A stretch of 64,000 nucleotides of DNA from Agaribacterium sp. ZY112 (GTDB taxonomy: Bacteria; Pseudomonadota; Gammaproteobacteria; Pseudomonadales; Cellvibrionaceae): contig NZ_CP166840.1 in assembly GCF_041346925.1 (NCBI RefSeq), positions 4,091,001 to 4,155,000 of the forward strand. Direction: 5' to 3'. The translations under genes and the position numbers were made by a program. Positions 18,301 to 27,400 of this stretch are shown piece by piece (the first letter of the stretch is position 1; each line of letters opens with the position of its first letter). A model generated the notes under the pieces. It was given only the letters and a program-made list of their open reading frames with translations, did no database searches and was not told where the DNA came from.

Positions 18301-18490
18301 GGCCTTTGGTGTTTTATTCTCATCGTTTGTTACTTTATTTATGGTGCCCTGCGCCTATTTAGCGGGCTACCGTATAGGCTATCGAATCCAAAACCTTTGG
18401 CTGCGCTTACTCGACAAACTTGGCCTAGCTGACGATGATCAAGATAACGACAAGCACACAAACCTAGAAAATAGTCACTCCAGATCATAG
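15308..18490 (+). CDS. RND efflux pump inner-membrane permease (AcrB/MexF superfamily)
   Basis: This 1060-residue protein shows the full RND layout: TM1 after MNAIVTWFAKNPIAANIL, a first periplasmic loop, TM2-TM6 with the proton-relay signature GIVVDDAIIVGE in TM4, a second loop from about residue 555, and TM8-TM12 with FLACAGVVVNDNLVLMERIN. Length is typical. The substrate could be drugs, solvents or other small molecules; the aspartates in TM4 argue for a hydrophobe/amphiphile-type pump rather than a divalent-metal CzcA, but this is not firm. The start overlaps the adaptor gene by 4 bp, and a strong terminator follows the stop. No TolC-like gene lies next to it. Confidence 0.9.
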   Translation: MNAIVTWFAKNPIAANILMLTLLIGGYIGWGNIKKQVFPTAEPQFVNVNMAYLGASPSEVEQQIVIRIEEAIAGIPGIFKITSESRQSSGRVTVEVIDGYDMSEVLNNVKTRVDAINTFPPNAERPVISEVFVRNEFFFFNIHGKASAQEYKKIAYKVRDELPMLEGISQVDVQGLIPDEVALEVSEATLRKYKLTFSEIAQAVRSSSLNVPAGNIRSEHGDIQIQTRAQAYNGDDFYNIVVRSYSDGTQLLLGDIATIKDGLAEIDAEFYFEEDFGLNFVVRISDDPKLFEGHANAEQFIKDLAKELPEGLKIEQSLAFKELFDSRAKLLKDNAISGLILVFLILMLFLRPKLAMWVVVGIVTAFSGALWLLPYIDVSINMLSMFAFLMVLGIVVDDAIIVGESIYTKQHHGLKGTDSAIQGTKNVLSPVVLAVASTIIFFLPMLDVPKEALPFTISIFYVVTFCLLFSLVESLFILPAHLAHMKPEKPSKIKAFKLLEKTREKFSGAMESFSTGTYKNLLELSLKNKGSTVLAFVMIFAISVSMLLAGWVKTSFFPQPEQPFLLLNVKYPEGSPYQYTLDTAEHIREQIETLRNDEGLLAKNEGKPFVRISSSNLWDHNIHFFIGLTPSELRNVPSDEVRNKLKELIGPIPEAQSFSLISSFGGGAPDIQLNLSMDSPYLRDQMQAVQGVVKTLSAYEGVENVRSNLDSGRTEIEIRTKDYAQTLGITTQDIALQIRQAFFGEEIQRIPRAKEDVRVMLRLPKEQRRSLDTLDDMRIRVNGGTEIPLEAVAEIHLVPSASTIRRTDRVRNITITADVAEGYDATDIVDTMKAEYDAQWQQQFPGLDLGADGNTRAQAEFGATFQSNFLLAFIVAYALFAIAYKSIFEPFLVVLAVPFGFMGSIFGHLLIGHNISMMSFFGFLACAGVVVNDNLVLMERINQLRERGMDAFDAALHAGTNRFRPIVLTSLTTFVGLVPIMFETSTQSQFLIPMVLSLAFGVLFSSFVTLFMVPCAYLAGYRIGYRIQNLWLRLLDKLGLADDDQDNDKHTNLENSHSRS

Positions 18491-18500
18491 TGTGATAATA

Positions 18501-18530
18501 AATAGGGCTTACTTTAAGGTAAGCCCTATT
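18501..18530 (+). terminator. Terminator hairpin of the RND operon
   Basis: AATAGGGCTTAC and GTAAGCCCTATT form a perfect 12-bp stem around a six-base loop, 11 bp after the permease stop. There is no long T-run afterwards, but AT-flanked arms make it suitable in both directions, and the gene on the other strand (DUF2971) ends nearby. Confidence 0.75.
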
Positions 18531-18612
18531 AAACCTTGGCCGATTCAGGCTACCCCTAAGAAGTTAAGCACTAGATAAACTCACTTTGGTAGCCTATTTT
18601 CTCTCGCTCTTT

Positions 18613-19284
18613 TCAACTTTCACAGTCCACACGATTTCTCTCGACTTCTACCTCTACCGAACTGGGGTTGATCACAGTGTGATAAATAGGAATACGACCT
18701 GCCACGGCTTTTTTAAGAATATCGGCATGAAAATTACTCACGCGACTACCTAGATAGATTGCTTTAACCTTTTCTTTAATACAAAAATACTTTTGAGAAG
18801 TGATCACACGATACTCTTGCTCATGGCTCCAGTGCATGGTTTTACTCTTTAACAAAGAGCAAACATCGTAAGCACTGTCCGAATCTAAATTAAACTCAGG
18901 TAGGTTTTCACCGTACTCAACTTTATTGATAGAGGCCTCATCTCTATCGACTTCAATCTCAATCGCAATACCCGTATGACCGTCACCGTAATAAGACCAA
19001 AGCCGCACATCCGCCATAGAGCGGCTCAGGCTGCAAATACGTGATTTTTCTAGTATGCCATTGTTTAAATGTTTGGCACTAGCTAATAAGCGGTAAACAC
19101 CTGTACCACTGGGTAATAGGCGAGAACCCGAAGGTTGCTTAGATAGGTCCAACAAATTGGAAAGGAAAAGTCCCTCAAAAGGATCATTCAATTTATCGTA
19201 GGTCGCGCAATACAAACGCTGGTTGTAGATAATATCGAGAACAAACTCAATGTTAGATAGGGAGCGAAACTTGAACAACCTCAA
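18613..19284 (-). CDS. DUF2971 family protein
   Basis: The 223-residue cytoplasmic protein begins with the DUF2971 pattern (LFKFRSLSNIEFVLDIIYNQ, then LYCATYDKLNDPFEG) and continues with the family's RICSLSRSMADVRLWSYYGDGHTGIAIE block and the EQEYRVI motif. Biochemical function is unknown for the family, which often occurs in accessory or defence-rich regions. Here it stands alone on the minus strand, about 100 bp from the SDR gene upstream. Codon use is like the neighbours. Confidence 0.85.
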   Translation of the reverse strand: MRLFKFRSLSNIEFVLDIIYNQRLYCATYDKLNDPFEGLFLSNLLDLSKQPSGSRLLPSGTGVYRLLASAKHLNNGILEKSRICSLSRSMADVRLWSYYGDGHTGIAIEIEVDRDEASINKVEYGENLPEFNLDSDSAYDVCSLLKSKTMHWSHEQEYRVITSQKYFCIKEKVKAIYLGSRVSNFHADILKKAVAGRIPIYHTVINPSSVEVEVERNRVDCES

Positions 19285-19382
19285 ACTGAACCTCCAGCAC
19301 TAGATTAGCTGAAAGCTTCTTATAAAGTATTCGCATTACGAAAATACGACGAAAGAAAAAAATCTTACTTAGCCTAATAAAA

Positions 19383-20114
19383 TCACCACACAATGCTGTT
19401 ACCTTGCCAGTCGAGATAGCTAAGTTCACCATCTAACTCTGCTTGTTCAATAATGTCGATTAATCGACCTGCAACAAAGTCACTAGTAAAGAGCTTGTCT
19501 TTAGCCACATTTTTTTGAAACGGCTTAGACAAAGGGCTATCGGTTGTACCGGGATGAAAAGAAATTAACTTAATATTTTTAGCTCGTCGGCTAAATTCAA
19601 TCGACACACACTTCAGCAGCATGTTAAGTGCAGCTTTTGAAGCTCTATAGCTATACCACCCGCCTAATTGATTATCGCCAATACTTCCAACCCTAGCGCT
19701 AAAAACAACAACTTTACAACTAATCTTAGATGCCATCAAAGGTGTTAAGTACTTAAGCCACAACATAGCTGTTAATGCGTTAGCCGACATAATTTCAGAA
19801 AAGGAATCTGCACTAAAATCTTCTATACGTTTTTCCGGGAAACAACGTTCATTATGTAAAAGGCCATTGCACACAAAGATATTGATACGTGAATAGCCCT
19901 GTATCTTTATATTTATTAGCTCAGCCGCATGCGCAATATTAGACTCCGAGTAAGTACTAATCTCAACCTTATGGACATGCTCTAACTGAGCTTGACAATA
20001 ATAACTAAGGTCACGACTTAGCGCGACCACCAACATCTGTTTATGCAGCTTAAGCACTAAAGCCTTGGCAATCTCACTACCTGCCCCAATAACAATGGCC
20101 ACTTCATTTTTCAT
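19383..20114 (-). CDS. Short-chain dehydrogenase/reductase (SDR)
   Basis: The protein has about 243 residues from the ATG at 20114 (an upstream start would add four residues). The Rossmann nucleotide-binding motif is a variant, IVIGAGSEIAKAL in place of TGxxxGIG, and the catalytic motif is YRASKAA preceded by a Ser-containing strand (VVFSARVGSIGD). The FVCNGLLHN segment corresponds to the NNAG motif. It is therefore an NAD(P)-dependent oxidoreductase of the classical SDR type; the substrate is unknown. It is third in a tightly overlapping set after the flavin reductase and DCC genes, which suggests shared redox work. Confidence 0.85.
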   Translation of the reverse strand: MKNEVAIVIGAGSEIAKALVLKLHKQMLVVALSRDLSYYCQAQLEHVHKVEISTYSESNIAHAAELINIKIQGYSRINIFVCNGLLHNERCFPEKRIEDFSADSFSEIMSANALTAMLWLKYLTPLMASKISCKVVVFSARVGSIGDNQLGGWYSYRASKAALNMLLKCVSIEFSRRAKNIKLISFHPGTTDSPLSKPFQKNVAKDKLFTSDFVAGRLIDIIEQAELDGELSYLDWQGNSIVW

Positions 20115-20541
20115 AACAGCGCCCACGTTGACATGCTAAGGAAGCATCATGACCAACTCCTAAACGCCGGTACAAGAAATTGGAAATAGGCTTTCGATAT
20201 CGAGCAAAACGCCTATAAATAAACCCAGCAAACGGCTTAAATACCGGCCATTGTAGTGGCGCAACATAAAAGGCCTTACCAACAAGAGTCCATGCGCGAT
20301 GAGTGACGTCTAAGCCTAAAATCACAGAGCCTTTATACTCACCGTGCAATATCGATAGCGCCTCAGTAAGGTCGATGTGGGGATATAGTTGTTCGAAATC
20401 GGGCGTATGTAAATCAACAACATGAATACGTTTCTGCTGATCACACTGTTTGAGCTTGTTCATTTCCAAACTACAGATAGGGCATAAACCGTCATAGAAT
20501 ATACGCAACACAGGCTGCTCAACAGCTTTATTCATACGCAT
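20104..20541 (-). CDS. DCC-family thiol-disulfide oxidoreductase (DUF393)
   Basis: The 145-residue protein carries the family's N-terminal motif as DGLCPICSLEMNKLK, with the C-x2-C pair in the place of the DxxCxxC signature, followed by VVDLHTPDFEQLYP and a C-terminal helix with W-x3-KPFAGFIYR. DCC proteins are small thioredoxin-like proteins thought to exchange disulfides. The gene overlaps the flavin reductase gene upstream and the SDR gene downstream, so the three are probably translated together. The ATG at 20541 or one two codons later could be the start. Confidence 0.85.
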   Translation of the reverse strand: MRMNKAVEQPVLRIFYDGLCPICSLEMNKLKQCDQQKRIHVVDLHTPDFEQLYPHIDLTEALSILHGEYKGSVILGLDVTHRAWTLVGKAFYVAPLQWPVFKPFAGFIYRRFARYRKPISNFLYRRLGVGHDASLACQRGRCYEK

Positions 20542-21205
20542 CTAGCTCCAAGCCATTGAGTGGTATTTTACGCAGTTTACGATCTGGTTTGGCATAACTA
20601 AGGCGAGAGAGCCTCTTACTAATGTGGTAACTGTCTAGCCCCGAAACACTCACAGAACCTAGCGACTCAATATCAATATAACCATCTTTTTTAATTGCAG
20701 ACGGAGAACAAAGCACATCAGTAACTTCACCAATGACTAGCTGAGTGCCATTTAACGGAATCGGTATAATCTGTTTTAGCGTCAAGGCATATTTCAACTG
20801 ACTCTCTTCCACGAAGGGAGCCTGCACACCGTCAATAAATGAAGGGGATAAACCACACAAGCTGAACTCACTTTCGGTCTTTGAATAGCGTGCTGATGTT
20901 TGATGGGCTTGTAGCCAAAACACCTCACTGACATGATTAATCGTAAAGCTTTGAGTTTGCCGAATATTCTCTAGGGTATGTCTCTCGACACTACCAGGGC
21001 GGGTAATAAAACCAATAAGCGGCGGTGATGCCCCCAAATGTACGACAGAGCTGAACATAGCCACATTAGTTAAACCATCTGAGTCGATAGAACCAATAAG
21101 ATTAGCGCTTTTAAAACCAGGCAAACTGTTCATTAACCTCGTTAAATAACGCTGGGGCATGCTTTCAATGCTGTCATGATTTAAACGAGCCAATAGACAC
21201 CTCAC
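20528..21205 (-). CDS. Flavin reductase-like FMN-binding protein
   Basis: The protein has 225 residues. The split-barrel flavin reductase fold is suggested by NSLPGFKSANLIGSIDSDGLTNVAMFSSVVHLGASPPLIGFITRP, which matches the family's conserved N-terminal half, and by a strand ending SFTINHV. These proteins bind FMN and either reduce it with NAD(P)H or use it for redox chemistry. It is the first gene of the overlapping flavin reductase, DCC and SDR operon. About 130 bp separate it from a divergent small gene, and promoters for both should lie there. Confidence 0.8.
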   Translation of the reverse strand: MRCLLARLNHDSIESMPQRYLTRLMNSLPGFKSANLIGSIDSDGLTNVAMFSSVVHLGASPPLIGFITRPGSVERHTLENIRQTQSFTINHVSEVFWLQAHQTSARYSKTESEFSLCGLSPSFIDGVQAPFVEESQLKYALTLKQIIPIPLNGTQLVIGEVTDVLCSPSAIKKDGYIDIESLGSVSVSGLDSYHISKRLSRLSYAKPDRKLRKIPLNGLELDAYE

Positions 21206-21337
21206 ACCTTATAGCTACATGTATGAATGTCTACGTAAATTCCTAAATTTTAGATCATCCCAAACGAGCTAAAAAAATAAAAACTAAAAACCCGAAGGCC
21301 ACGTAAAGACATTAGCCACTTATAATTGGACCTTGTT

Positions 21338-21514
21338 ATGTTTTCACTTTTTAAAACCAACCCGGTTAAAAAGCTACACAAGCTTTACGAAAGAAAATTA
21401 GAATTAGCTATGCGAGCCCAAAGAAATGGAGATATTAAATCGTATTCATTAATCACAGCCGAAGCCGAAGACATCATCCAGAGGATCAAACATATTGAGC
21501 AGAGCAAAAGCTAA
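21338..21514 (+). CDS. DUF6435 (Lacal_2735-like) small protein
   Basis: This is a 58-residue protein beginning MFSLFKTNPVKKLHKLYERK, with the characteristic AQRNGDIKSYSLITAEAEDI core. It matches the small family first noted in marine bacteria as Lacal_2735. It is mostly helical and charged, with no signal peptide; function is unknown. The ATG at 21338 is preferred over an upstream TTG because family members start MFxLFK. It is a stand-alone gene, followed closely by a convergent kinase gene. Confidence 0.75.
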   Translation: MFSLFKTNPVKKLHKLYERKLELAMRAQRNGDIKSYSLITAEAEDIIQRIKHIEQSKS

Positions 21515-21536
21515 CCCGCCCAGTACCTAGTAGATC

Positions 21537-22091
21537 TTAAAGGCAGACCTGCTGCTTGTTGGCAAGGTAAACAAGCTTAAAGCCCTCTTCGGGTTTAGGC
21601 GCTACAAAATACTTCGCCATCGCCTCAAACATTTCAGCAGTATCGGTTGCGGCTCTCTGTGGTTGCTCTATACGGCGTTTTTCGATATGACGAAGGCAGG
21701 TACTATCGTCGACATCTAGATAATAAAGACGATGCAAGGCGCCTATCTCTGAGAATATACTAAAGAGCCACGTACGCTGAGCAACAGTGTTAGCAGGAAA
21801 ATCCATTACCACGCTTGTGCCCGCAAGTAATATGGATTGCACGTGTTGTTTAACGATAGGTTTGATTCTGCGGGAGTACTTTATATAGTCTTGCAGAGTA
21901 CGAACTTGTTCAGGAAAGAGACTGGCCAGCCACTCATCTTCAACGAATAGTACCGCACCGGTATCTGCGCTGAGCTGTTTCGCTTTTGTTGACTTGCCCG
22001 CGCCCATTTTTCCACAAAAGAGGCTTAGCTCGCCTAATTTAAGATGGGGCGTGGAATGAGAGCTGGAGCTACTGGTATTGTCTTGATTCAT
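21537..22091 (-). CDS. P-loop ATPase/kinase (AAA_33, zeta-toxin-like fold)
   Basis: The 184-residue product starts at the ATG at 22091, which follows an AGAGGT ribosome site; an in-frame upstream start would add ten residues without one. A Ser-rich N-terminus precedes the Walker A motif GKMGAGKST (residues 27-35). A VEDEWLASLFP segment follows, then DVDDSTCLRHIEKRR, the Arg-rich lid. This is the small-molecule kinase type of P-loop protein (such as gluconate or chloramphenicol kinase, or zeta-like). No antitoxin gene is adjacent, so a toxin role is not supported. It lies directly after the sulfatase gene on the same strand, about 50 bp away. Confidence 0.75.
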   Translation of the reverse strand: MNQDNTSSSSSHSTPHLKLGELSLFCGKMGAGKSTKAKQLSADTGAVLFVEDEWLASLFPEQVRTLQDYIKYSRRIKPIVKQHVQSILLAGTSVVMDFPANTVAQRTWLFSIFSEIGALHRLYYLDVDDSTCLRHIEKRRIEQPQRAATDTAEMFEAMAKYFVAPKPEEGFKLVYLANKQQVCL

Positions 22092-22139
22092 GCTAAACCT
22101 CTGTGACCGCCATGCGGCCACAAAGGCTGCATTAGCCCA

Positions 22140-23852
22140 CTAGTATGGGTCGCGCGGTTTTAACTTAATAATTTCAGAGTAATCAACAACCTTACTCTCT
22201 ATTCGCATCTCTTCAGTGATCGCTAAGAGCTTTTTCAATAGCTTAGGCTTTTTCTCTGCCAAGTTATTCACCTCACCAGGGTCCACACTCAGGTCATAAA
22301 GTTCATAAGCAATACCCTCTTTTGCGAGTGTCTGTAGATACCAGCCTGGCTCTATCAGCAACTTCCAACGCCCCTCATAAATAAGGCTTTGCTGCCCTTT
22401 GTCATTCCAGTATAAGGCTTCCGGTGGCGCTTGTTTTTCCCCTTCTAAGGCAGGCAATACACTGCGTCCATCCATCGGCCGCGGTTTACTGCCACGAAAT
22501 TCTTTTGGAAACTCTGTGTTAGATACCTCTAAGAATGTAGGCATTAAGTCCCCGACCCAAATAATATCATCACTAATACTGCCCGCCTTAATACGCTTGG
22601 GCCAACTGACAATACCATGAGTTCTCGCACCGCCTTCCCACAGCAAGGCTTTAACGCCTGCATAAGGCACATTCATTAGATCGCCAATATGAGCCGCACC
22701 ACCATTGTCAGAAACATAAACAATGATGGTATTGTCGTATTCACCTGAGTCTTTTAATTCTTTAACTAACTTGCCAACGTTATCATCCAGCTTTTCCATC
22801 ATCGCGCCATGTAAGGCTGCTTTAAGGCGATACTGCTCAACCTTTTCTTTGCTCTGTTTTGTCCACATCCAATTAACATTACGCGCGGGCGCATCTTTAG
22901 GATAAAGCCCTTGTTCAACCAAACCGGCATGTCGAGCATCTGCTACTTTTTGCAAATCGCTATAACGTTTTAAATACTTCTGCACAAGCTCTTCCGGCGC
23001 CTGCAGGGGTAAATGAGGCGCACGATAGGCAACGTACATAAAAAACGGCTTATCTGATTTTGCAGCTTCATCCAACATTTCAACACCACGATCGGTCATA
23101 CCATCAGTGGCGTAAAAAGCTTTGGCTGTTCGACCATGGTTAGCAGTGTAATTCTTACGCGCCCAAGGGTTATCCGCAAATTGATGCATGGTATATTCTT
23201 GCGTATAAGGCAAAGTCGCTTTTTTATTGCCCTCATAATACTCATGCCTATCTTGAGCAGTAAAAAACAAATTACCTTGAGCCCCTATCCAGACAAAACT
23301 TTCTTCAAAACCACGCTGAGGAGGCAGCCCCAAATAATCGAGCTCCATTTCTTCTTTGGTGAGTTTCATGCTCGGCGGATGGCTATCTATCCACGCCTGG
23401 CTCATACCCTTAGGGTTATCAATGATATAGCTGCCACCTAAGTGCCACTTACCCACCATCATGGTTTGATAGCCGTTACCAGCTAGAAGCTCAGAGATTA
23501 AGGGTTGCTTATAAGGCAGACGACCTCGGTGAGCAGGGAAAGGTAACTCTCGCACCCAGTCCCCAACGACACCACCGCCAAAACCAACATGAGAGGCATC
23601 AACCCCCGTTAATAATGATGCACGTGTAGGGCTACAACGCGCATTACTATAAAAAGAGCTAAGACGCATACCTTCAGCGGCCAACTGATCTAAATTGGGC
23701 GTATCAATCTCGCCACCAAAACTGCCTAAATCGGTATAACCTGCGTCATCAGAAAGGATGACAACAATGTTAGGCCTTTTGTCCGCAGCGGACACTGTTG
23801 TGACAAATAATGTACATAAACACGTAAGCAGTGTTCTTAATCCAAGTTTCAT
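22140..23852 (-). CDS. Secreted formylglycine sulfatase (S1 family)
   Basis: The protein has 570 residues from the ATG at 23852, which begins a signal peptide (MKLGLRTLLT to VSA); an in-frame start nine codons upstream would bury it. The sulfatase metal site appears as NIVVILSDDAGYTDLGSFGG, and the catalytic C-x-P-x-R motif is CSPTR (C73), the residue converted to formylglycine. GKWHLGG follows. A C-terminal block (YELYDLSVDPGEVNNLA) closes the family fold. It hydrolyses sulfate esters, here probably on algal galactans such as agar or porphyran given the agarases in the window; the exact regiochemistry is unknown. No maturase gene (FGE/anSME) lies in the window. A dyad sits 80 bp upstream of the start. 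Confidence 0.9.
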   Translation of the reverse strand: MKLGLRTLLTCLCTLFVTTVSAADKRPNIVVILSDDAGYTDLGSFGGEIDTPNLDQLAAEGMRLSSFYSNARCSPTRASLLTGVDASHVGFGGGVVGDWVRELPFPAHRGRLPYKQPLISELLAGNGYQTMMVGKWHLGGSYIIDNPKGMSQAWIDSHPPSMKLTKEEMELDYLGLPPQRGFEESFVWIGAQGNLFFTAQDRHEYYEGNKKATLPYTQEYTMHQFADNPWARKNYTANHGRTAKAFYATDGMTDRGVEMLDEAAKSDKPFFMYVAYRAPHLPLQAPEELVQKYLKRYSDLQKVADARHAGLVEQGLYPKDAPARNVNWMWTKQSKEKVEQYRLKAALHGAMMEKLDDNVGKLVKELKDSGEYDNTIIVYVSDNGGAAHIGDLMNVPYAGVKALLWEGGARTHGIVSWPKRIKAGSISDDIIWVGDLMPTFLEVSNTEFPKEFRGSKPRPMDGRSVLPALEGEKQAPPEALYWNDKGQQSLIYEGRWKLLIEPGWYLQTLAKEGIAYELYDLSVDPGEVNNLAEKKPKLLKKLLAITEEMRIESKVVDYSEIIKLKPRDPY

Positions 23853-23931
23853 AGTGTAGTTCTCAAAACATTTCGACATAGTGTACCAAAGCTCAAGACT
23901 GAAGTTTTGATATGGCTAGCTTTAATATAGA

Positions 23932-23948
23932 CCTTATTGCCAATAAGG
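23932..23948. promoter_or_regulatory. Perfect dyad upstream of the sulfatase gene
   Basis: CCTTATTG-C-CAATAAGG is a perfect 8-bp inverted repeat with a one-base centre, 80 bp upstream of the sulfatase start. This geometry is common for LacI- or GntR-type operators that control polysaccharide-use genes, but no regulator is encoded nearby, so the assignment is a guess. Confidence 0.45.
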
Positions 23949-24287
23949 CCCGCCAATACTCAGTTTGAGGGATCTTAGCCGCAACCAAGTCATCAGAATA
24001 AACAGGTGTAAACGAGCCAAGAGAGAAAGCTCAAACACTATTAAAAAAAACGGTTAACTATCAACTCAAAAGTAATCAGTTTACTTCCTCTCAATAAAAC
24101 TCGAACCTAAATAAACACGTTATAAGACTAAGAACCGAGATTAATCATCATTAAACAATCACAATAAATTGATCATAAGACTATAACTCAAGCCACTATA
24201 TAGCCTCACAGTAAAACGGCTTATCAACTGCCGACTAACCACATTCAATCATTCTTTATTTTTTCACCTACACTAGGCGCTTCATGG

Positions 24288-24330
24288 CACTATGACTAAG
24301 GCCATTGGCAAAACCCTAAATGGCATAGTG
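24288..24330. repeat. Imperfect stem upstream of putA
   Basis: CACTAT and GCCATT on the left pair with AATGGC and ATAGTG on the right, with a 7-nt bulge on the left arm and a 12-nt loop. It ends about 117 bp before the putA start and may be a regulator site or a transcript structure. Confidence 0.35.
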
Positions 24331-24447
24331 AACTTAAAACAGCTACAGACTAAAACACATAAATGCAGAGCTACAATTAAAGAAATATACGCCAGCAAAG
24401 AGACATAAAAAACAGCAACAACACAGCTCACTAGGAAATAAAGGCCT

Positions 24448-27400
24448 ATGTTATTTCAACACAAGCTAGATACAGATTGCCCCCTGCGACAAACGATTAG
24501 GCAGTTCTATCGCGCCGATGAGGAGCAAGTTGTTGACCATATCCTGCCTCTGGCCGAAATTGGGGTAAGCGCCCGCAGCCGAGCTTGGGAGCGTGCGCGC
24601 CAACTTGTGATCAATATTCGTAAAACCGAAGAGTCCGGTGTTAATGCGTTGTTAAATGAGTACAGCCTCTCCTCTGAAGAGGGTGTGATGCTTATGTGTT
24701 TAGCGGAGGCCTTATTACGGGTACCCGACCAAGAGACTCAAGATGAATTGATTCGAGATAAACTCGCAAAAGGCGAATGGAGCCAACACTTAGGCCATAG
24801 TGATAGCCTGTTTGTTAATGTTTCAAGCTGGGGCCTATTGATTACCGGTAAAGTGGTTAACTATGGCAACAAAAACCAAGCTGATAAATTTGGCCTATTA
24901 AAGCGCACCTTAGGCCGCTTAGGAGAACCCGCTATCCGCGCCTCGGTACAGCTCGCCATGAAAGTTATGGGCAAGCAATTTGTCATGGCGAGCCATATTG
25001 ATCAAGCCATTGAACGCGCCAAAGACACAGAAACCAAAGGCTATGTCTATTCCTACGACATGCTTGGTGAAGGCGCCCGAACCATGCTTGACGCCGAGCG
25101 TTTTTACAATGCCTACCTTAAAGCTATTCACGCTCTAGGCAAAGCTGCCGCTAGCAGAGGCCCTATTTTAAGCCCGGGTATTTCAGTTAAATTATCTGCC
25201 TTACATCCGCGTTATGAGTTTGAACAACAAGAGCGAGTCTTGGCTGAACTGATACCCAAATTAAAAGCCTTAGCCCTTGTAGCTAAAGACTATGACATCG
25301 GTTTTACCATCGACGCAGAAGAAGCGCGTCGCCTTGAACTTTCTCTGGACATTATTGAAAACGTATTTAGTGATGCCGAACTAGGCAACTGGCAAGGTTT
25401 TGGCATCGCCGTACAGGCCTATCAAAAACGCGCTATTTTTGTTATTGACTGGATAGAAGCTCTAGCTCGGCGCACAGGCCGAAAAATAATGCTGAGGCTG
25501 GTCAAAGGAGCCTATTGGGACTCAGAAATAAAAACCGCACAAGAAAGTGGTATGCACGACTTCCCCGTGTTTACTCGAAAAGCCACAACGGATGTCAGTT
25601 ACAAGGCCTGCGCGATTAAATTAATGGCTGCTCGCGATGTTATTTACCCTCAGTTTGCGACCCATAATGCCTACACCGTAGCCACCATTTTGGAACTCGC
25701 CCAAGATGATAGACAAGGTTTTGAGTTTCAACGCTTACACGGCATGGGTGAATCACTCTATGACCAAGTTGTATTAAATGAGCATGTGCAATGCCGAGTT
25801 TATGCTCCAGTAGGAGAGCATGAAGACTTACTGGCCTATTTAGTGCGCCGCTTATTAGAAAACGGAGCCAACTCCTCATTTGTTAATGCGATTGTCGACG
25901 ACAGCAAAGCCGTTGAAGAATTATTGCCAGACCCCGTAGAGAAACTGCAAGACCTAGAGAATAAACGCAACGCTCATATTAAGCTGCCCAGCCAACTCTA
26001 TGGGGCCGAGCGCAAAAACTCAAAAGGCTTGGACATCACTGATATAAAACGCCTTAGCGCACTAAAAAAACATGTTGATGCCTGGGCAGACAGTAACATT
26101 AGCACTTCCAACAAAGTAAATTCCAATACAAAGAATATCGTCAATCCGGCACTACACAGTGAATGCTTAGGACAGCTGCAATTCCACAGTGCCAAGGAAA
26201 TAAAAAACTTGGTGAGCAAAGCAGAATCTGCTTTTAAAAGCTGGTCGTCTTACAAAATTAAAAAACGCACAAATATCTTACGCCGCAGCGCCGATATTCT
26301 CGAACGACATCGCGATGAATTGATAGCAATATGCATCAAAGAGGCGGGCAAGCTCACCAGCGACAGCATTGACGAAGTTCGTGAAGCCGTTGATTTTTGC
26401 CGCTACTACGCCGCTCGCGCAGAAGAATTAGCGCAGGATGAACGCTTAGAAGCGCGTGGTGTTGTATTGTGTATTAGCCCATGGAACTTCCCACTGGCCA
26501 TCTTCATAGGCCAAGTTGCAGCTGCCATCGTGACTGGTAATACCGTTATTGCCAAACCTGCCGAACAAACATGCTTAATTGCAAAACGCGGCTTAGAACT
26601 TATGCACACAGTAGGACTACCTAAAGATGTAGTGCAACTTGTTTTTTCAGACGGTCATACCGCTGGAGAACACATAGTCAGCGATAAACGTATTCAAGCG
26701 GTTATGTTTACCGGATCAACAACAACGGGCCGTTTAATTTCAAAAATTCTAGCTGAACGCGGCGGTAAGCAAGTACCTCTTATTGCTGAAACCGGTGGGC
26801 AAAACTGCATGATCGTAGACTCCACCGCACTGCCAGAACAAGTGTGTGACGATGTAATTAAATCTGGCTTTCAAAGCGCTGGCCAACGCTGCTCTGCCCT
26901 GCGAGTACTATATCTACAAGAAGATATTGCAGAAACAATAATAGCCATGCTTATAGGGGCAATGAAAGAACTAAAAATAGGTGACCCGCAGTGGCTGGCA
27001 ACCGATGTCGGCCCAGTAATCGACCATAAAGCACTTAGTGCGCTGCAAGAACATGTCAACTATATGCGTGCGCAAAAACAAACAGATGCCCAAAATAGAT
27101 TATTGTTTGAATGCCCCATGCCGAATATGGGGCATCAAGAGCACAATCTGTTTGCGCCACGCCTTTATGAATTAAGTCACCTTTCAGTATTAACCAAAGA
27201 GGTCTTTGGCCCTATTGTTCATATTATTCGCTATAAAGCCGACGAATTAGATAGTGTTATAGAGCAAATAAATCAAAGTGGTTTTGGCCTCACTATGGCT
27301 ATACATAGCCGTATAGAAGAGCGCTGCCACAAGCTTGCCCACAAGCTACGCGCAGGAAATATTTATATTAATCGCAATATGATTGGCGCTATTGTCGGCA

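Larger units (their letters stand above)
23853..24447. other. Divergent intergenic region between sulfatase and putA
   Basis: About 595 bp without a credible gene; AT-rich, with stop codons in all frames. It must hold promoters for both flanking genes. Two inverted-repeat elements stand out and are listed separately. I see no RNA gene. Confidence 0.6.

Noticed and set aside
21537..22091. Possible zeta-type toxin
   Set aside because: P-loop and lid fit many small kinases; there is no antitoxin gene next to it.
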